A stretch of DNA of 64,000 nt from Streptomyces sp. MST-110588 (lineage in GTDB: Bacteria; Actinomycetota; Actinomycetes; Streptomycetales; Streptomycetaceae). Position 1 is the stretch's first letter, and each line of letters opens with the position of its first letter. The stretch covers positions 1,488,001-1,552,000 of the forward strand of contig NZ_CP074380.1 in the NCBI RefSeq assembly GCF_022695595.1, read 5' to 3'. The notes under the pieces are model-generated. The model was not told the origin of the DNA and ran no database searches. It worked only from the letters and a program-made list of their open reading frames with translations. Below, in pieces: positions 1-7,379 of the stretch. The position numbers and the translations under genes are program-made.

Positions 1-398
1 GCCAGGCAGAAGACGCCGGCGACCAGCACCGCGCCGTAGATGGCGGGGAGTTGGTGTCCTTTGGCGGTGGTCTCGGCGATGGCGAGCATCGGGGTGATGC
101 CGGCGGAGGAGGCGGCGTTGACGAACGGCAGCCGGTTGCCGGCGAGGGTGCCCAGGCCGAGCGTCTGGAGGAGCGTGGCCAGCCCGGCGATCAGCAGGCT
201 CGCGGCGATCAGCCGGGTGCTGCCCGCCGCGTCCAGGCCCACGGCCTGGCCGATGATCAGCGGCGGGGTGACCACGCCCGCGTACATGGCGGCGATGTGC
301 TGGAGCGCGGCGGGGAGCAGCCGCTTGGGGGACAGCTTCTCGTCCACCGGGTGGACCGGCGGAACGGGGACTTTCTCGGCGTGCGGTTGCTGTGCCAT
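1..398 (-). CDS. NCS2-family purine (urate/xanthine) permease, N-terminal part
   Basis: Partial gene: about 132 N-terminal residues are visible and the C-terminus lies beyond the left edge. After a hydrophilic leader the sequence contains LPAALQHIAAMYAGVVTPPL, the hallmark start of the first membrane segment in nucleobase:cation symporter-2 proteins. Further hydrophobic helices follow (LIAASLLIAGLATLLQTLG and LPAIYGAVLVAGVFCL). The ATG at 396-398 is preceded by a GGGGAA-like element. It lies downstream of the uricase genes on the same strand, which favours urate or xanthine uptake, but the substrate is inferred from context only. Two hairpins separate it from the uricase gene, so it may be transcribed separately or with attenuation. 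Confidence 0.85.
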   Translation of the reverse strand, partial: MAQQPHAEKVPVPPVHPVDEKLSPKRLLPAALQHIAAMYAGVVTPPLIIGQAVGLDAAGSTRLIAASLLIAGLATLLQTLGLGTLAGNRLPFVNAASSAGITPMLAIAETTAKGHQLPAIYGAVLVAGVFCL

Positions 399-424
399 GG
401 GTCGTTCCCCTCAAGGATCGCGGG

Positions 425-452
425 CCCCTCCCCGCTGCGGGACGGGGAGGGG
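425..452 (-). terminator. GC hairpin upstream of the permease
   Basis: A perfect 10-bp inverted repeat (CCCCTCCCCG / CGGGGAGGGG) with an 8-nt loop lies between uricase and the permease, about 26 bp before the permease start. It has no T-tract, so it could be a GC-type terminator or an attenuator or mRNA-stability structure for the permease transcript. Confidence 0.5.
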
Positions 453-486
453 CGGCGAGGCACGGCGCGGCGTCGGTGACCGACGT

Positions 487-517
487 GTCACGGGTTCGCC
501 CGTAAGGGACCCGTGAC
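487..517 (-). terminator. Hairpin downstream of uricase
   Basis: Perfect 9-bp arms GTCACGGGT and ACCCGTGAC flank a 13-nt loop, 39 bp past the uricase stop codon. It is probably the terminator or 3'-end stabiliser of the urate operon. Confidence 0.55.
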
Positions 518-555
518 GTACTCGTACGGAATAGGCAGGAACCCGTACGGAACCG

Positions 556-1536
556 TCAGAGGTTCGTCAGGTCGACCGGGATCCCCGGTTCGGCGCCGTC
601 GCGCAGGATGGTGGCCTCTATGAGGCCGTACGGACGGTCCGCCGCGTAGTACACGGCCCCGTCGGGGGTGTCGTTCTTCAGCCCGAACGGCTCCAGGTCC
701 ACCAGGAAGTGGTGCTTGTTCGGCAGCGAGAACCGCACCTCGTCGATCTCCGCGCGGTGGGTGATGACGCGCGAGCCCATCTGGTAGAGGGTCTGCTGGA
801 GCGAGAGGCTGTAGGTCTCGGCGAAGGCCTGCAGCAGGTGTTTCCTGACCTGCTCGTACGAACGGTCCCAGTTGGGCATCCGCTGCCGGTCGTCGGTCCA
901 GTTGAACCGCCAGCGGCCAAAGACCTCGGTGGCCAGGATGCGGTCGTACGCCTCCTTCAGTGTGGTGTAGCGGTCCTTGATGTAGCCCCAGAACTCGGAG
1001 TGGGTGGAGTTCATCACGACAAGGTCCTTCAGACCGGAGATGACCTGCCACCGCTCGCCGTCGTAGGTGACCTGGGTCAGCCGGGTCTCCTGGCCCTTGC
1101 GGACGAAGGAGTGCTTGACCTCGTCGGCCCCGATGAAGCGTGAGTTGGCATCGGAGGTGGCGATCCGTTCCCAGGCGTACTCCTCGATGCGGATGCGGGC
1201 CCGCCCGATCGGTTCCTGGCTGGTCACGAAGTGCCGCGCCAGGTGGATGCCGAACTGCTCGGCCGACTCGATCCCGTACTCCTTGGCGAAGGCGTAGACG
1301 GTGTTCTTGGTGGTGTCGGTGGGCAGGCAGTTGGCGTTGGAGCCGGAGAGGTGGACCTCGTCGAGGTCGCCGGAGAGGGCGACGGAGACGCTGAGGTCCT
1401 TGATGTGGTGGGTGGCGCCGTCACGGGTGATCTTGACGACGCGGGTCTCCGCCTTGCCGTACTGGTTCTGGCCGAGCATCGTGACGCCGGCCGGACGGGG
1501 CACGGCCGTGCGGGCCGGATGGGACGGTACGGTCAT
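556..1536 (-). CDS. Urate oxidase (uricase)
   Basis: 326 residues, cofactor-free urate oxidase: urate + O2 gives 5-hydroxyisourate + H2O2. The N-terminal T-fold starts MLGQNQYGKAETRVVKI. The uricase signature block is present as LVVMNSTHSEFWGYIKDRY followed by TTLKEAYDR, and a second T-fold carries SLPNKHHFLVDLEPFGL. The ATG at 1534-1536 was chosen because it follows a GAGGGAG ribosome site and lies just after the stop of the upstream gene (7-bp gap). A longer frame upstream has no support. The following two pathway steps are encoded immediately upstream on the same strand, so these genes form one operon. The peroxide product fits with the catalase gene at 5.7 kb, which shares its operator. 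Confidence 0.95.
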   Translation of the reverse strand: MTVPSHPARTAVPRPAGVTMLGQNQYGKAETRVVKITRDGATHHIKDLSVSVALSGDLDEVHLSGSNANCLPTDTTKNTVYAFAKEYGIESAEQFGIHLARHFVTSQEPIGRARIRIEEYAWERIATSDANSRFIGADEVKHSFVRKGQETRLTQVTYDGERWQVISGLKDLVVMNSTHSEFWGYIKDRYTTLKEAYDRILATEVFGRWRFNWTDDRQRMPNWDRSYEQVRKHLLQAFAETYSLSLQQTLYQMGSRVITHRAEIDEVRFSLPNKHHFLVDLEPFGLKNDTPDGAVYYAADRPYGLIEATILRDGAEPGIPVDLTNL

Positions 1537-1543
1537 CTCGGTG

Positions 1544-2536
1544 CTAGCTCCCTCGGTATACGGAGTAGCCGAACGGGTTGAGCAGCAGCGGCACGTGATG
1601 GTGCTCGCCCGGGTTGACGGCAAAGGTGACCGCCACCTCCGGGAAGAAGGCTCCGCTGTCCCTTGCGCGGGGGGCGTCCTGCTGTTCCGCGGCTTGCTGG
1701 TCGGCCGGGGCGGCCTGGTGGGCGAGGTACGCCCCGGTCGCGAACTCCAGGCGTACGTGGGTGGTGCCTTCCGGCAGTGCCGGCAGATCCTTGCAGCGGC
1801 CGTCCGCGTCGGTCTTGGAGGCCCCGTGGGCGCTCCAGGGTCCGTCCGGCGCGGAGCGGACCGAGAGGGTGAGGGCCACGCCCTCGGCGGGGCGGCCCGC
1901 GCTGGTGTCCAGGATGTGCGTGGACACCGAGGTCTCCTTCGCGGTGTCTTTCGCGGTGTCCCTTGTGGCGTCTTTCGCGGTGTCCGGTGAGTCTGCCGGG
2001 TCTGCTGTACGTGCTGTGTCTGTCATGTCTGCCATGTCTGCCACGAGACGGGCCAGCCGAATACGGTTGATCTTGCCCAGCTCCGTACGGACGGTCTCCC
2101 GCTCGCGCTCCGGCGAATTGCCCAGACGGTGCCGTACGGCGTCCCGCATCTGTTCACCGGTCAGACCGGTGGCGCAGATGAGGAAGACGTGCCCGAACCG
2201 CTCCTGGTAGGCCAGGTTGAGTGCGAGCATCTCGGCCCTGAGCTCCTCGGACGCCCCGGCCATCCCGCTCTGTTCACGGGCGGAGGCCGCGTCGCCCGGC
2301 TCCGGCCGGCCGATGGGCGGGTGCCCCGCCATCGCCTGTGCCAGGTCCTCTGCGGTGAGCTCGGCCGTGGCGGCGTCGCTCGCGGCAAGGAGGGCGTCGG
2401 TGGTGGCGTACGGACGCCGGCCGGCGATCCGGCTCCCCCACGCCTGGCTGGCGCACACCTCGCGCAGCACGGCTCGCGCCTCGCTGTCGTCTGCGGTGTT
2501 GAACCGGGTGAGACCCGGTGTCGGACTCGAAGACAC
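1544..2536 (-). CDS. OHCU decarboxylase fused to 5-hydroxyisourate hydrolase
   Basis: One uninterrupted 330-codon frame encodes the two enzymes that follow uricase. Residues about 8-165 are OHCU decarboxylase (LTRFNTADDSEA, AMAGHPPIG with the expected catalytic His, FLICATGLTGEQM). Residues about 204-330 are the transthyretin-like HIU hydrolase, starting STHILDTSAGRPAEG and ending in the diagnostic YRGS. They are joined by a low-complexity linker rich in DTAKD units. The start is a GTG at 2534-2536 with GGAGG six bases upstream. An internal GTG at 1925-1927 has its own good ribosome site, so the hydrolase may also, or only, be made separately. Many streptomycetes have two separate genes here. 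Given the indels elsewhere in this sequence, the fusion should be confirmed. Product: (S)-allantoin. Confidence 0.9.
   Translation of the reverse strand: MSSSPTPGLTRFNTADDSEARAVLREVCASQAWGSRIAGRRPYATTDALLAASDAATAELTAEDLAQAMAGHPPIGRPEPGDAASAREQSGMAGASEELRAEMLALNLAYQERFGHVFLICATGLTGEQMRDAVRHRLGNSPERERETVRTELGKINRIRLARLVADMADMTDTARTADPADSPDTAKDATRDTAKDTAKETSVSTHILDTSAGRPAEGVALTLSVRSAPDGPWSAHGASKTDADGRCKDLPALPEGTTHVRLEFATGAYLAHQAAPADQQAAEQQDAPRARDSGAFFPEVAVTFAVNPGEHHHVPLLLNPFGYSVYRGS
1925..1939 (-). promoter_or_regulatory. Internal ribosome site and GTG start for the HIU hydrolase domain
   Basis: On the minus strand AAGGAG is followed by six bases and then GTG, exactly where the hydrolase domain begins (STHILDTS). 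Initiation here would give a free 127-residue HIU hydrolase inside the longer frame. Confidence 0.55.
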
Positions 2537-2628
2537 GGGAAGCCTCCGTGGCCTGTCGCTGGAGCGTGCTGCTGGGCTGGGCTCGCTTGGCTGGGCTCTG
2601 CTGGGGCTGGGCTCTGCTTGGCTGGAAA

Positions 2629-2669
2629 CAGCTAAGACCTCCGGCAACACGACGTCAACAGTTTGTTGA
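2629..2669 (-). promoter_or_regulatory. Urate operon promoter with overlapping palindromic operator
   Basis: The minus strand carries the palindrome TCAACAAACTGTTGA (2655-2669). Its last five bases with the next base form a -35 hexamer TTGACG, and 18 bp further on is TAGCTG (2629-2634) as a possible -10. The same 15-mer, with the same flanking TTTT and CG, lies at the catalase promoter (5571-5585) in the same orientation to its gene. Overlap with the -35 suggests repressor binding. The cognate regulator is unknown; the adjacent HTH protein or an IclR-type allantoin regulator are candidates. Confidence 0.65.
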
Positions 2670-2687
2670 AAACTCGGCGACGCAAAA

Positions 2688-2716
2688 GCCGCCGTCCGGA
2701 GGAACCGGACGACGGC
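2688..2716 (-). terminator. Intrinsic terminator of the HTH-regulator operon
   Basis: Twelve-base arms (GCCGCCGTCCGG and CCGGACGACGGC, one mismatch) flank a 5-nt loop. On the minus strand the stem is followed by TTTT. It lies 36 bp after the stop of the regulator gene and before the urate promoter, separating the two transcription units. Confidence 0.75.
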
Positions 2717-2751
2717 TCGCACTCTTCCGCCCCGCGGGCGCCCCCGATGGC

Positions 2752-3126
2752 TCAACCGGCGCCTTCGGTCTCCCTGTTCAGGTAGTTGTAGATGGTGAAG
2801 CGGCTGACTCCCAGGGCGCTCGCCACCGTCTCCACGCCGTGCCGCACCGAGAAAGCTCCCCGCGCCTCCAGGACCCGTACGACCGACTGTTTCGTCTTGC
2901 GGTCCAGCTCCGCCAGCGGCATGCCGTGCCGGCGCTCCAGCTCCGTCAGGATGTGCCCCAGGGAGTCCGACAGATGCGGCAGGCGTACGGCGACCCGCTC
3001 CCGCCCCTCCCAGACCAGGACCACGTCGTCCCCCTGGGCCAGTTCGGGAGCGACCATCTCGCCGCCCATGGCGTCCACGAGCGGCTTGACCGCCTGGACG
3101 AACGGGTGATCGGCGGGCCCGGTCAC
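2752..3126 (-). CDS. Small helix-turn-helix regulator (YheO-like, HTH_22 type)
   Basis: 124 residues with a GTG start overlapping the stop of the upstream gene by 4 bp (GTGA), so translation is coupled. The N-terminal part (HPFVQAVKPLVDAMGGEMVAP, then DDVVLVWEGRERVAVRLP) resembles a shortened PAS_6-type sensor. The C-terminus (SVRHGVETVASALGVSRFTI then YNYLNRE) is a clear HTH of the YheO/DUF2087-like group. Its position between the urate operon and the hydroxypyruvate genes suggests that it senses a purine or glyoxylate intermediate, but no ligand can be read from sequence. Other purine regulators (PucR at 38.6 kb) are also present. Confidence 0.75.
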   Translation of the reverse strand: MTGPADHPFVQAVKPLVDAMGGEMVAPELAQGDDVVLVWEGRERVAVRLPHLSDSLGHILTELERRHGMPLAELDRKTKQSVVRVLEARGAFSVRHGVETVASALGVSRFTIYNYLNRETEGAG

Positions 3127-3464
3127 ACGCCGCTCCCCTCGGCGCCGCAGGACTCCGGCCGCCCGGGGCCCGACTCGCGTTCCGGCCCGGGACCGGGCTC
3201 CGGCCCGGAACCGGACTCCGACTCGGCTATCGCGTTGACCTGCAAGGAGATTCGGGTGGCTCCCGCCTCCAGCGATCCGCGCAGCAGCGCCTGCACGGCC
3301 TCCAGCACCCGGTCCGCCTCCCCCTCGGCGGTGTTGCCGAAGGGACCGACGTCGACGGCGTCCAGTCCGGCGCCCGTCACGATCTCGCGCGCCGCCACCG
3401 CATGGGGCGGCGGTTCGTCCAGATCGAACGGTTCCGTCGTGAACTCGACTCTCAATCGCACCAT
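3123..3464 (-). CDS. MTH1187/YkoF-like thiamine-binding family protein
   Basis: 113 residues. The core (MVRLRVEFTTEPFDLDEPPP, EIVTGAGLDAVDVGPFGNTA, EADRVLEAVQALLRGSLEAG, ATRISLQVN) matches the small ferredoxin-like-fold proteins of the MTH1187/DUF77 family, some of which bind thiamine. The C-terminal tail is a low-complexity string of alternating Gly, Ser, Pro and Glu (GSGPEPGPGPERE). The ATG at 3462-3464 was chosen because the conserved domain starts there; the frame continues upstream without domain support. It is translationally coupled to the HTH regulator and diverges from hyi. It could act as a small-molecule sensor partner of that regulator, which is speculative. Confidence 0.7.
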   Translation of the reverse strand: MVRLRVEFTTEPFDLDEPPPHAVAAREIVTGAGLDAVDVGPFGNTAEGEADRVLEAVQALLRGSLEAGATRISLQVNAIAESESGSGPEPGPGPERESGPGRPESCGAEGSGV

Positions 3465-3559
3465 ACCCACAAGGTAGCCGTGCCGACGGCGCCCATCCCC
3501 GGCCGTCGGACACCGGCTTCCGGCGACCTCTTGACAGCCTTCCGCCTCCACATGCACTC

Positions 3560-3595
3560 TTCCGTAAAACAGAAGGCAACTTCCGCCATACGGAA
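3560..3595 (+). promoter_or_regulatory. Two tandem IclR-like operators upstream of hyi
   Basis: Two 15-mers of the form TTCCG-N5-CGGAA lie 21 bp apart centre to centre: TTCCGTAAAACAGAA at 3560-3574 (one mismatch in symmetry) and TTCCGCCATACGGAA at 3581-3595 (perfect). Further CGGAA/TTCC half-sites follow at about 3616-3635. The spacing of two helical turns and the TTCC/GGAA half-sites are typical of IclR-family regulators, the family of the streptomycete allantoin regulator AllR. That assignment is inferred. Confidence 0.55.
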
Positions 3596-3650
3596 TCGCA
3601 GCGCATCGCAGCATCTACGGAATTCCCAACGGAAGGAGCGCGGACCGCTC

Positions 3651-4487
3651 ATGGGCTTCACGGACGGGCGCTTCAACGTCAACCTGTCGATCCTGTTCAC
3701 CGAACTTCCGCTGCTGGAGCGACCCGCCGCGGCGGCTGCGGCCGGGTTCGGCGCGGTGGAACTGTGGTGGCCGTGGGTGGACACCCCCACGCCCGCGCAG
3801 TCCGAGCTGGACGCCCTGCGGGACGCGCTGAAGGCCGCGGACACGCGGCTGGTGGGACTGAACTTCTACGCCGGCCGGCTGCCCGGGCCGGACCGCGGGG
3901 CACTGTCCGTACCCGGCGAGGAGTCCGAGCGCTTCCGCGCCAACATCCCCGTGGCGGTGGAGTTCGCCCGCTCGCTGGGCTGTACGGCCCTCAACGCCCT
4001 GTACGGCAACCGGGTGGCGGACGCCGAGCCCGGGGCGCAGGACGAACTGGCCCTGGAGAACCTGGCGCTGGCCGCCCGGGCGGCCGACTCCATCGGAGCC
4101 ACCCTGCTGATCGAGGCGCTCAACGCCGTGGAGTCGCCGGACTGCCCGATCGTCTCCGCGCCCGCCGCCATCGAGGTCGTGGACGCGGTGAACGCCACCA
4201 CGGGGCTGGGCAACGCCGCGTTCCTGATGGATCTGTACCACCTGTCCATGAACGGCGAGGACCTGGACACGGTCATCGACACGTACGCGGACCGGACCGG
4301 GCACGTACAGATCGCGGACACCCCGGGGCGCGGCGCGCCGGGCACCGGGACGCTGCCGCTGGAGGGCCTGCTCGACCGGCTGGCCAAGGCCGGTTACCGC
4401 GGCTGGACCGGCCTGGAGTACAAGCCCGGCGACCGGCCGAGCGCCGAGTCCTTCGACTGGCTCCCGTACGCCGCCCGCCGCCCCTGA
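3651..4487 (+). CDS. hyi: Hydroxypyruvate isomerase
   Basis: 278 residues with a TIM-barrel of the xylose-isomerase-like (AP endonuclease 2) superfamily. It interconverts hydroxypyruvate and tartronate semialdehyde. Recognisable segments are FNVNLSILFTELPLLERPAA, GFGAVELWWPW, LVGLNFYAG, LLIEALNAVE (metal-binding Glu), FLMDLYHLSMNGED and GHVQIADTPGRGAPGTG, and the C-terminal GWTGLEYKPG supplies another conserved Glu. The start ATG at 3651 follows GGAAGGAG; the longer upstream frame overlaps the operator region and was rejected. It is followed after 89 bp by glxR, with which it forms the glycerate branch of glyoxylate use. No glyoxylate carboligase lies in the window. Confidence 0.9.
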   Translation: MGFTDGRFNVNLSILFTELPLLERPAAAAAAGFGAVELWWPWVDTPTPAQSELDALRDALKAADTRLVGLNFYAGRLPGPDRGALSVPGEESERFRANIPVAVEFARSLGCTALNALYGNRVADAEPGAQDELALENLALAARAADSIGATLLIEALNAVESPDCPIVSAPAAIEVVDAVNATTGLGNAAFLMDLYHLSMNGEDLDTVIDTYADRTGHVQIADTPGRGAPGTGTLPLEGLLDRLAKAGYRGWTGLEYKPGDRPSAESFDWLPYAARRP

Positions 4488-4576
4488 CCGGCACGGCCGA
4501 CCGGTACGGACCATCGGTACGGACCACCGACCCGCCCCACCCGTTCGCACCCACGACGAGAGAAGCAGGGCATCCG

Positions 4577-5476
4577 ATGAACAATCTCCCCAAGATCGCC
4601 TGGATCGGTCTCGGGATCATGGGCTCACCCATGGCCGAGAACCTGATCAAGGCCGGATATCAGGTCACCGGTTACACGCTGGAGAAGGAGAAGCTGGACC
4701 GGCTGGCGGCGGCCGGCGGCACCCCCGCCGCCTCCGTGGCCGAGGCCGTCCGCGGCGCGGACGTCGTCTTCACCATGGTTCCCGCCTCCCCCCAGGTCGA
4801 GGCGGTCGCGTACGGGCCCGGCGGCATCCTGGAGAACGCGGAGCCCGGCGCGCTGCTGATCGACATGTCCTCGATCACCCCGCAGACCTCCGTCGACCTG
4901 GCGGAGAACGCCGCGGCGAAGGGCATCCGGGTCCTGGACGCCCCGGTGTCGGGTGGCGAGGCGGGAGCCGTCGAGGCGGTGCTGTCCATCATGGTGGGCG
5001 GCCGGCAGGAAGACTTCGACGCCGCGCGCCCCCTGCTGGAGGCGCTGGGCACGACCATCGTCCGGTGCGGCCCGCACGGCGCCGGACAGACCGTCAAGGC
5101 CGCCAACCAGCTCATCGTCGCCGTCAACATCCAGGCGTGCGCGGAGGCGGTGGTCTTCCTGGAGAAGTCCGGCGTGGACCTCCGGGCCGCCCTGGAGGTC
5201 CTGGGCGGCGGGCTGGCCGGCTCCACCGTCCTGGCCCGCAAGAAGAACAACTTCCTGACCCGCGACTTCACGCCCGGCTTCCGGATCGACCTGCACCACA
5301 AGGACATGGGCATCGTCACCGACGCCGCCCGCGCCGTCGGCGCCGCGCTGCCGGTCGGCGCCGTGGTCGCGAACCTGGTCGCCTCCCTGCGCGCCCAGGG
5401 CGACGGGGGCCTGGACCACTCGGCCCTGCTGCGCGGCGTCGAGCGGCTGTCCGGGCACAACGCCGCCATCATCTGA
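4577..5476 (+). CDS. glxR: 2-hydroxy-3-oxopropionate (tartronate semialdehyde) reductase
   Basis: 299 residues, beta-hydroxyacid dehydrogenase family. It reduces tartronate semialdehyde to D-glycerate with NAD(P)H. Visible are the N-terminal dinucleotide motif IGLGIMGSPMAENLIKAG, the substrate-binding block DAPVSGGEAGA, the catalytic-lysine region TVKAANQLIVAVN, and the C-terminal helical domain (PGFRIDLHHKDMGI). The length is typical. The ATG at 4577 is the first residue of the conserved domain. It is downstream of hyi on the same strand and upstream of the catalase promoter. Together with hyi it consumes C3 products derived from the glyoxylate that purine breakdown releases. Confidence 0.93.
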   Translation: MNNLPKIAWIGLGIMGSPMAENLIKAGYQVTGYTLEKEKLDRLAAAGGTPAASVAEAVRGADVVFTMVPASPQVEAVAYGPGGILENAEPGALLIDMSSITPQTSVDLAENAAAKGIRVLDAPVSGGEAGAVEAVLSIMVGGRQEDFDAARPLLEALGTTIVRCGPHGAGQTVKAANQLIVAVNIQACAEAVVFLEKSGVDLRAALEVLGGGLAGSTVLARKKNNFLTRDFTPGFRIDLHHKDMGIVTDAARAVGAALPVGAVVANLVASLRAQGDGGLDHSALLRGVERLSGHNAAII

Positions 5477-5570
5477 CGGCCCGTCACGCCCCTCGTAACT
5501 TCCCGGCGGTGGCGCCGACACCTGTCCTGTCGCGCCCAGGCGCCGCCGCCGGGAACCCCTCCGCCATTTT

Positions 5571-5636
5571 TCAACAAACTGTTGACGACTGGCCGGGGCC
5601 GTTCCTACGCTCCGGCCTGCGGAAGCCGGCTTCCGC
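5571..5636 (+). promoter_or_regulatory. Catalase promoter with two palindromic operators
   Basis: The 15-bp palindrome TCAACAAACTGTTGA (5571-5585) overlaps a -35 hexamer TTGACG (5582-5587). After an 18-bp spacer comes TACGCT (5606-5611) as the -10. Just past the expected start point lies a perfect 18-bp palindrome made of GCGGAAGCC and GGCTTCCGC (5619-5636), with the GGAA/TTCC half-sites also seen before hyi. The first palindrome is identical to that of the urate operon, implying co-control of uricase and catalase. Confidence 0.65.
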
Positions 5637-5657
5637 TCTCCCGTACGGAAGGTCATC

Positions 5658-7129
5658 ATGCCCGAGCCCACACTGACGACGCGCGTCCTCACCACGGAGT
5701 CCGGCGCCCCGGTAGCCGACAACCAGAACTCCGCCACCGCCGGCGTCGGTGGCCCGCTGGTCCTCCAGGACCAGCACCTCCTGGAGAAGCTCGCCCGCTT
5801 CAACCGCGAGCGCATCCCGGAGCGGGTGGTGCACGCCCGGGGTTCGGGCGCGTACGGATACTTCGAGGTGACCGACGACGTCACCGGCTTCACCCGCGCC
5901 GACTTCCTGAACACTCCCGGCGGGCGGACCGAGGTGTTCGTCCGCTTCTCCACCGTGGCCGACAGCCTGGGCGGCGCGGACGCGGTACGCGACCCGCGCG
6001 GCTTCGCGGTCAAGTTCTATACCCGTGAGGGCAATTACGACCTGGTCGGCAACAACACCCCGGTCTTCTTCATCAAGGACCCGCTGAAGTTCCCGGACTT
6101 CATCCATTCGCAGAAGCGTGACCCCTTCACCGGCCGGCAGGAGCCGGACAACGTCTGGGACTTCTGGGCGCACTCCCCGAGGCCACCCACCAGGTCACCT
6201 GGCTGATGGGCGACCGCGGCATCCCGGCGTCCTACCGGCACATGAACGGCTACGGCTCGCACACCTACCAGTGGACGAACGCGGCGGGCGAGGCTTTCTT
6301 CGTCAAGTACCACTTCAAGACCAACCAGGGCATCCGCTGCCTGAGCAGCGACCAGGCCGCGGAGCTGGCCGGCCGGGACCCCAGCAGCCACCAGACGGAC
6401 CTGCTGCAGTCCATCGAGCGTGGCGTATACCCGTCCTGGACGCTGTACGTGCAGGTCATGCCGGCGCCCGAGGCGGCCGGTTACCGCTTCAACCCCTTCG
6501 ATCTGACCAAGGTCTGGCCGCACCGCGACCACCCCCTCCAGCGGGTGGGCCGGCTGGTCCTGGACCGCAACCCGGACGATGTCTTCGCCGAGGTCGAACA
6601 GGCAGCGTTCTCCCCGAACAACTTCGTGCCGGGCATCGGCCCCTCGCCCGACAAGATGCTCCAGGGCCGGCTGTTCGCGTACGCCGACGCCCAGCGCTAC
6701 CGCCTGGGCGTCAACCACACCCGGCTCGCGGTGAACGCCCCGAAGGCGACCGAAGCCGCCAACTACGGCCGGGACGGGCTGATGGCCGCCGGCGCCCACG
6801 GCCGGCACGCCAAGAACTACGAGCCCAACTCCTACGGCGGCCCGGTGGAGACCGGCCGCCCGCTGTCCGCCCCGCTCGCGGTGTCCGGGCACGTCGGCAC
6901 CCACGAGGCGCCGGCCCACACCAAGGACGACGACTTCTTCCAGGCCGGTGAGCTCTACCGGCTGATGTCGCAGGAGGAGAAGGACCGTCTGGTGGCCAAC
7001 ATCGCCGGCGGCCTGGCACAGGTCACCCGTGAGGACGTGGTCGAGAAGAACCTCGCCCACTTCCACGCCGCCGACCCCGAGTACGGCGAGCGCGTGGCGG
7101 CCAAGGTCCACGAACTGCGCGAGGACTGA
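5658..7129 (+). pseudogene. katA: Monofunctional haem catalase, interrupted by a one-base frameshift
   Basis: Clade-3-like small-subunit catalase; 490 residues if one base is restored. It decomposes H2O2. The first frame (5658 to about 6175) runs from the N-terminus through [15 protein letters not shown] (distal-side His), [18 protein letters not shown] and [11 protein letters not shown]. The second (about 6176 to 7129) continues [20 protein letters not shown] and contains the proximal haem region RLFAYADAQRYRLGVNH. The break is at the C run 6175-6178: one extra C restores [16 protein letters not shown]. As written, translation ends at 6206. Both halves look under normal selection, so a sequencing error or a very recent mutation is likely. 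A strong hairpin follows the stop. Confidence 0.9.
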
Positions 7130-7134
7130 CGGGA

Positions 7135-7195
7135 ACCGGCCGCCCGCGCGGTCCGTACCGCGTACCGGCCGGGGCGGGCGGGGCGGGCGGCCGGT
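7135..7195 (+). terminator. Hairpin terminator after catalase
   Basis: Perfect 12-bp arms (ACCGGCCGCCCG at 7135-7146 and CGGGCGGCCGGT at 7184-7195) begin five bases after the catalase stop. The 37-nt loop is itself GC-rich and can form inner stems. The rest of the interval to 7379 holds a short direct repeat (GGCTCCAGGA twice) and no gene. Confidence 0.55.
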
Positions 7196-7379
7196 ACGGC
7201 TCCAGGAGCGGCGAACCACGGCTCCAGGAACAGCGGACCACGGCCCCGGGCACCGGCCGCTGCTCCGTCCGATGTGACTCTCCGCAGAAATCCACCCCCC
7301 GATCGTGCTTCCGTAGGGAAAATGGTCGGCAACGGCAGGCCAATCTGCCACCGCCCGCCCTACCCGCCAGGAGCCGACC

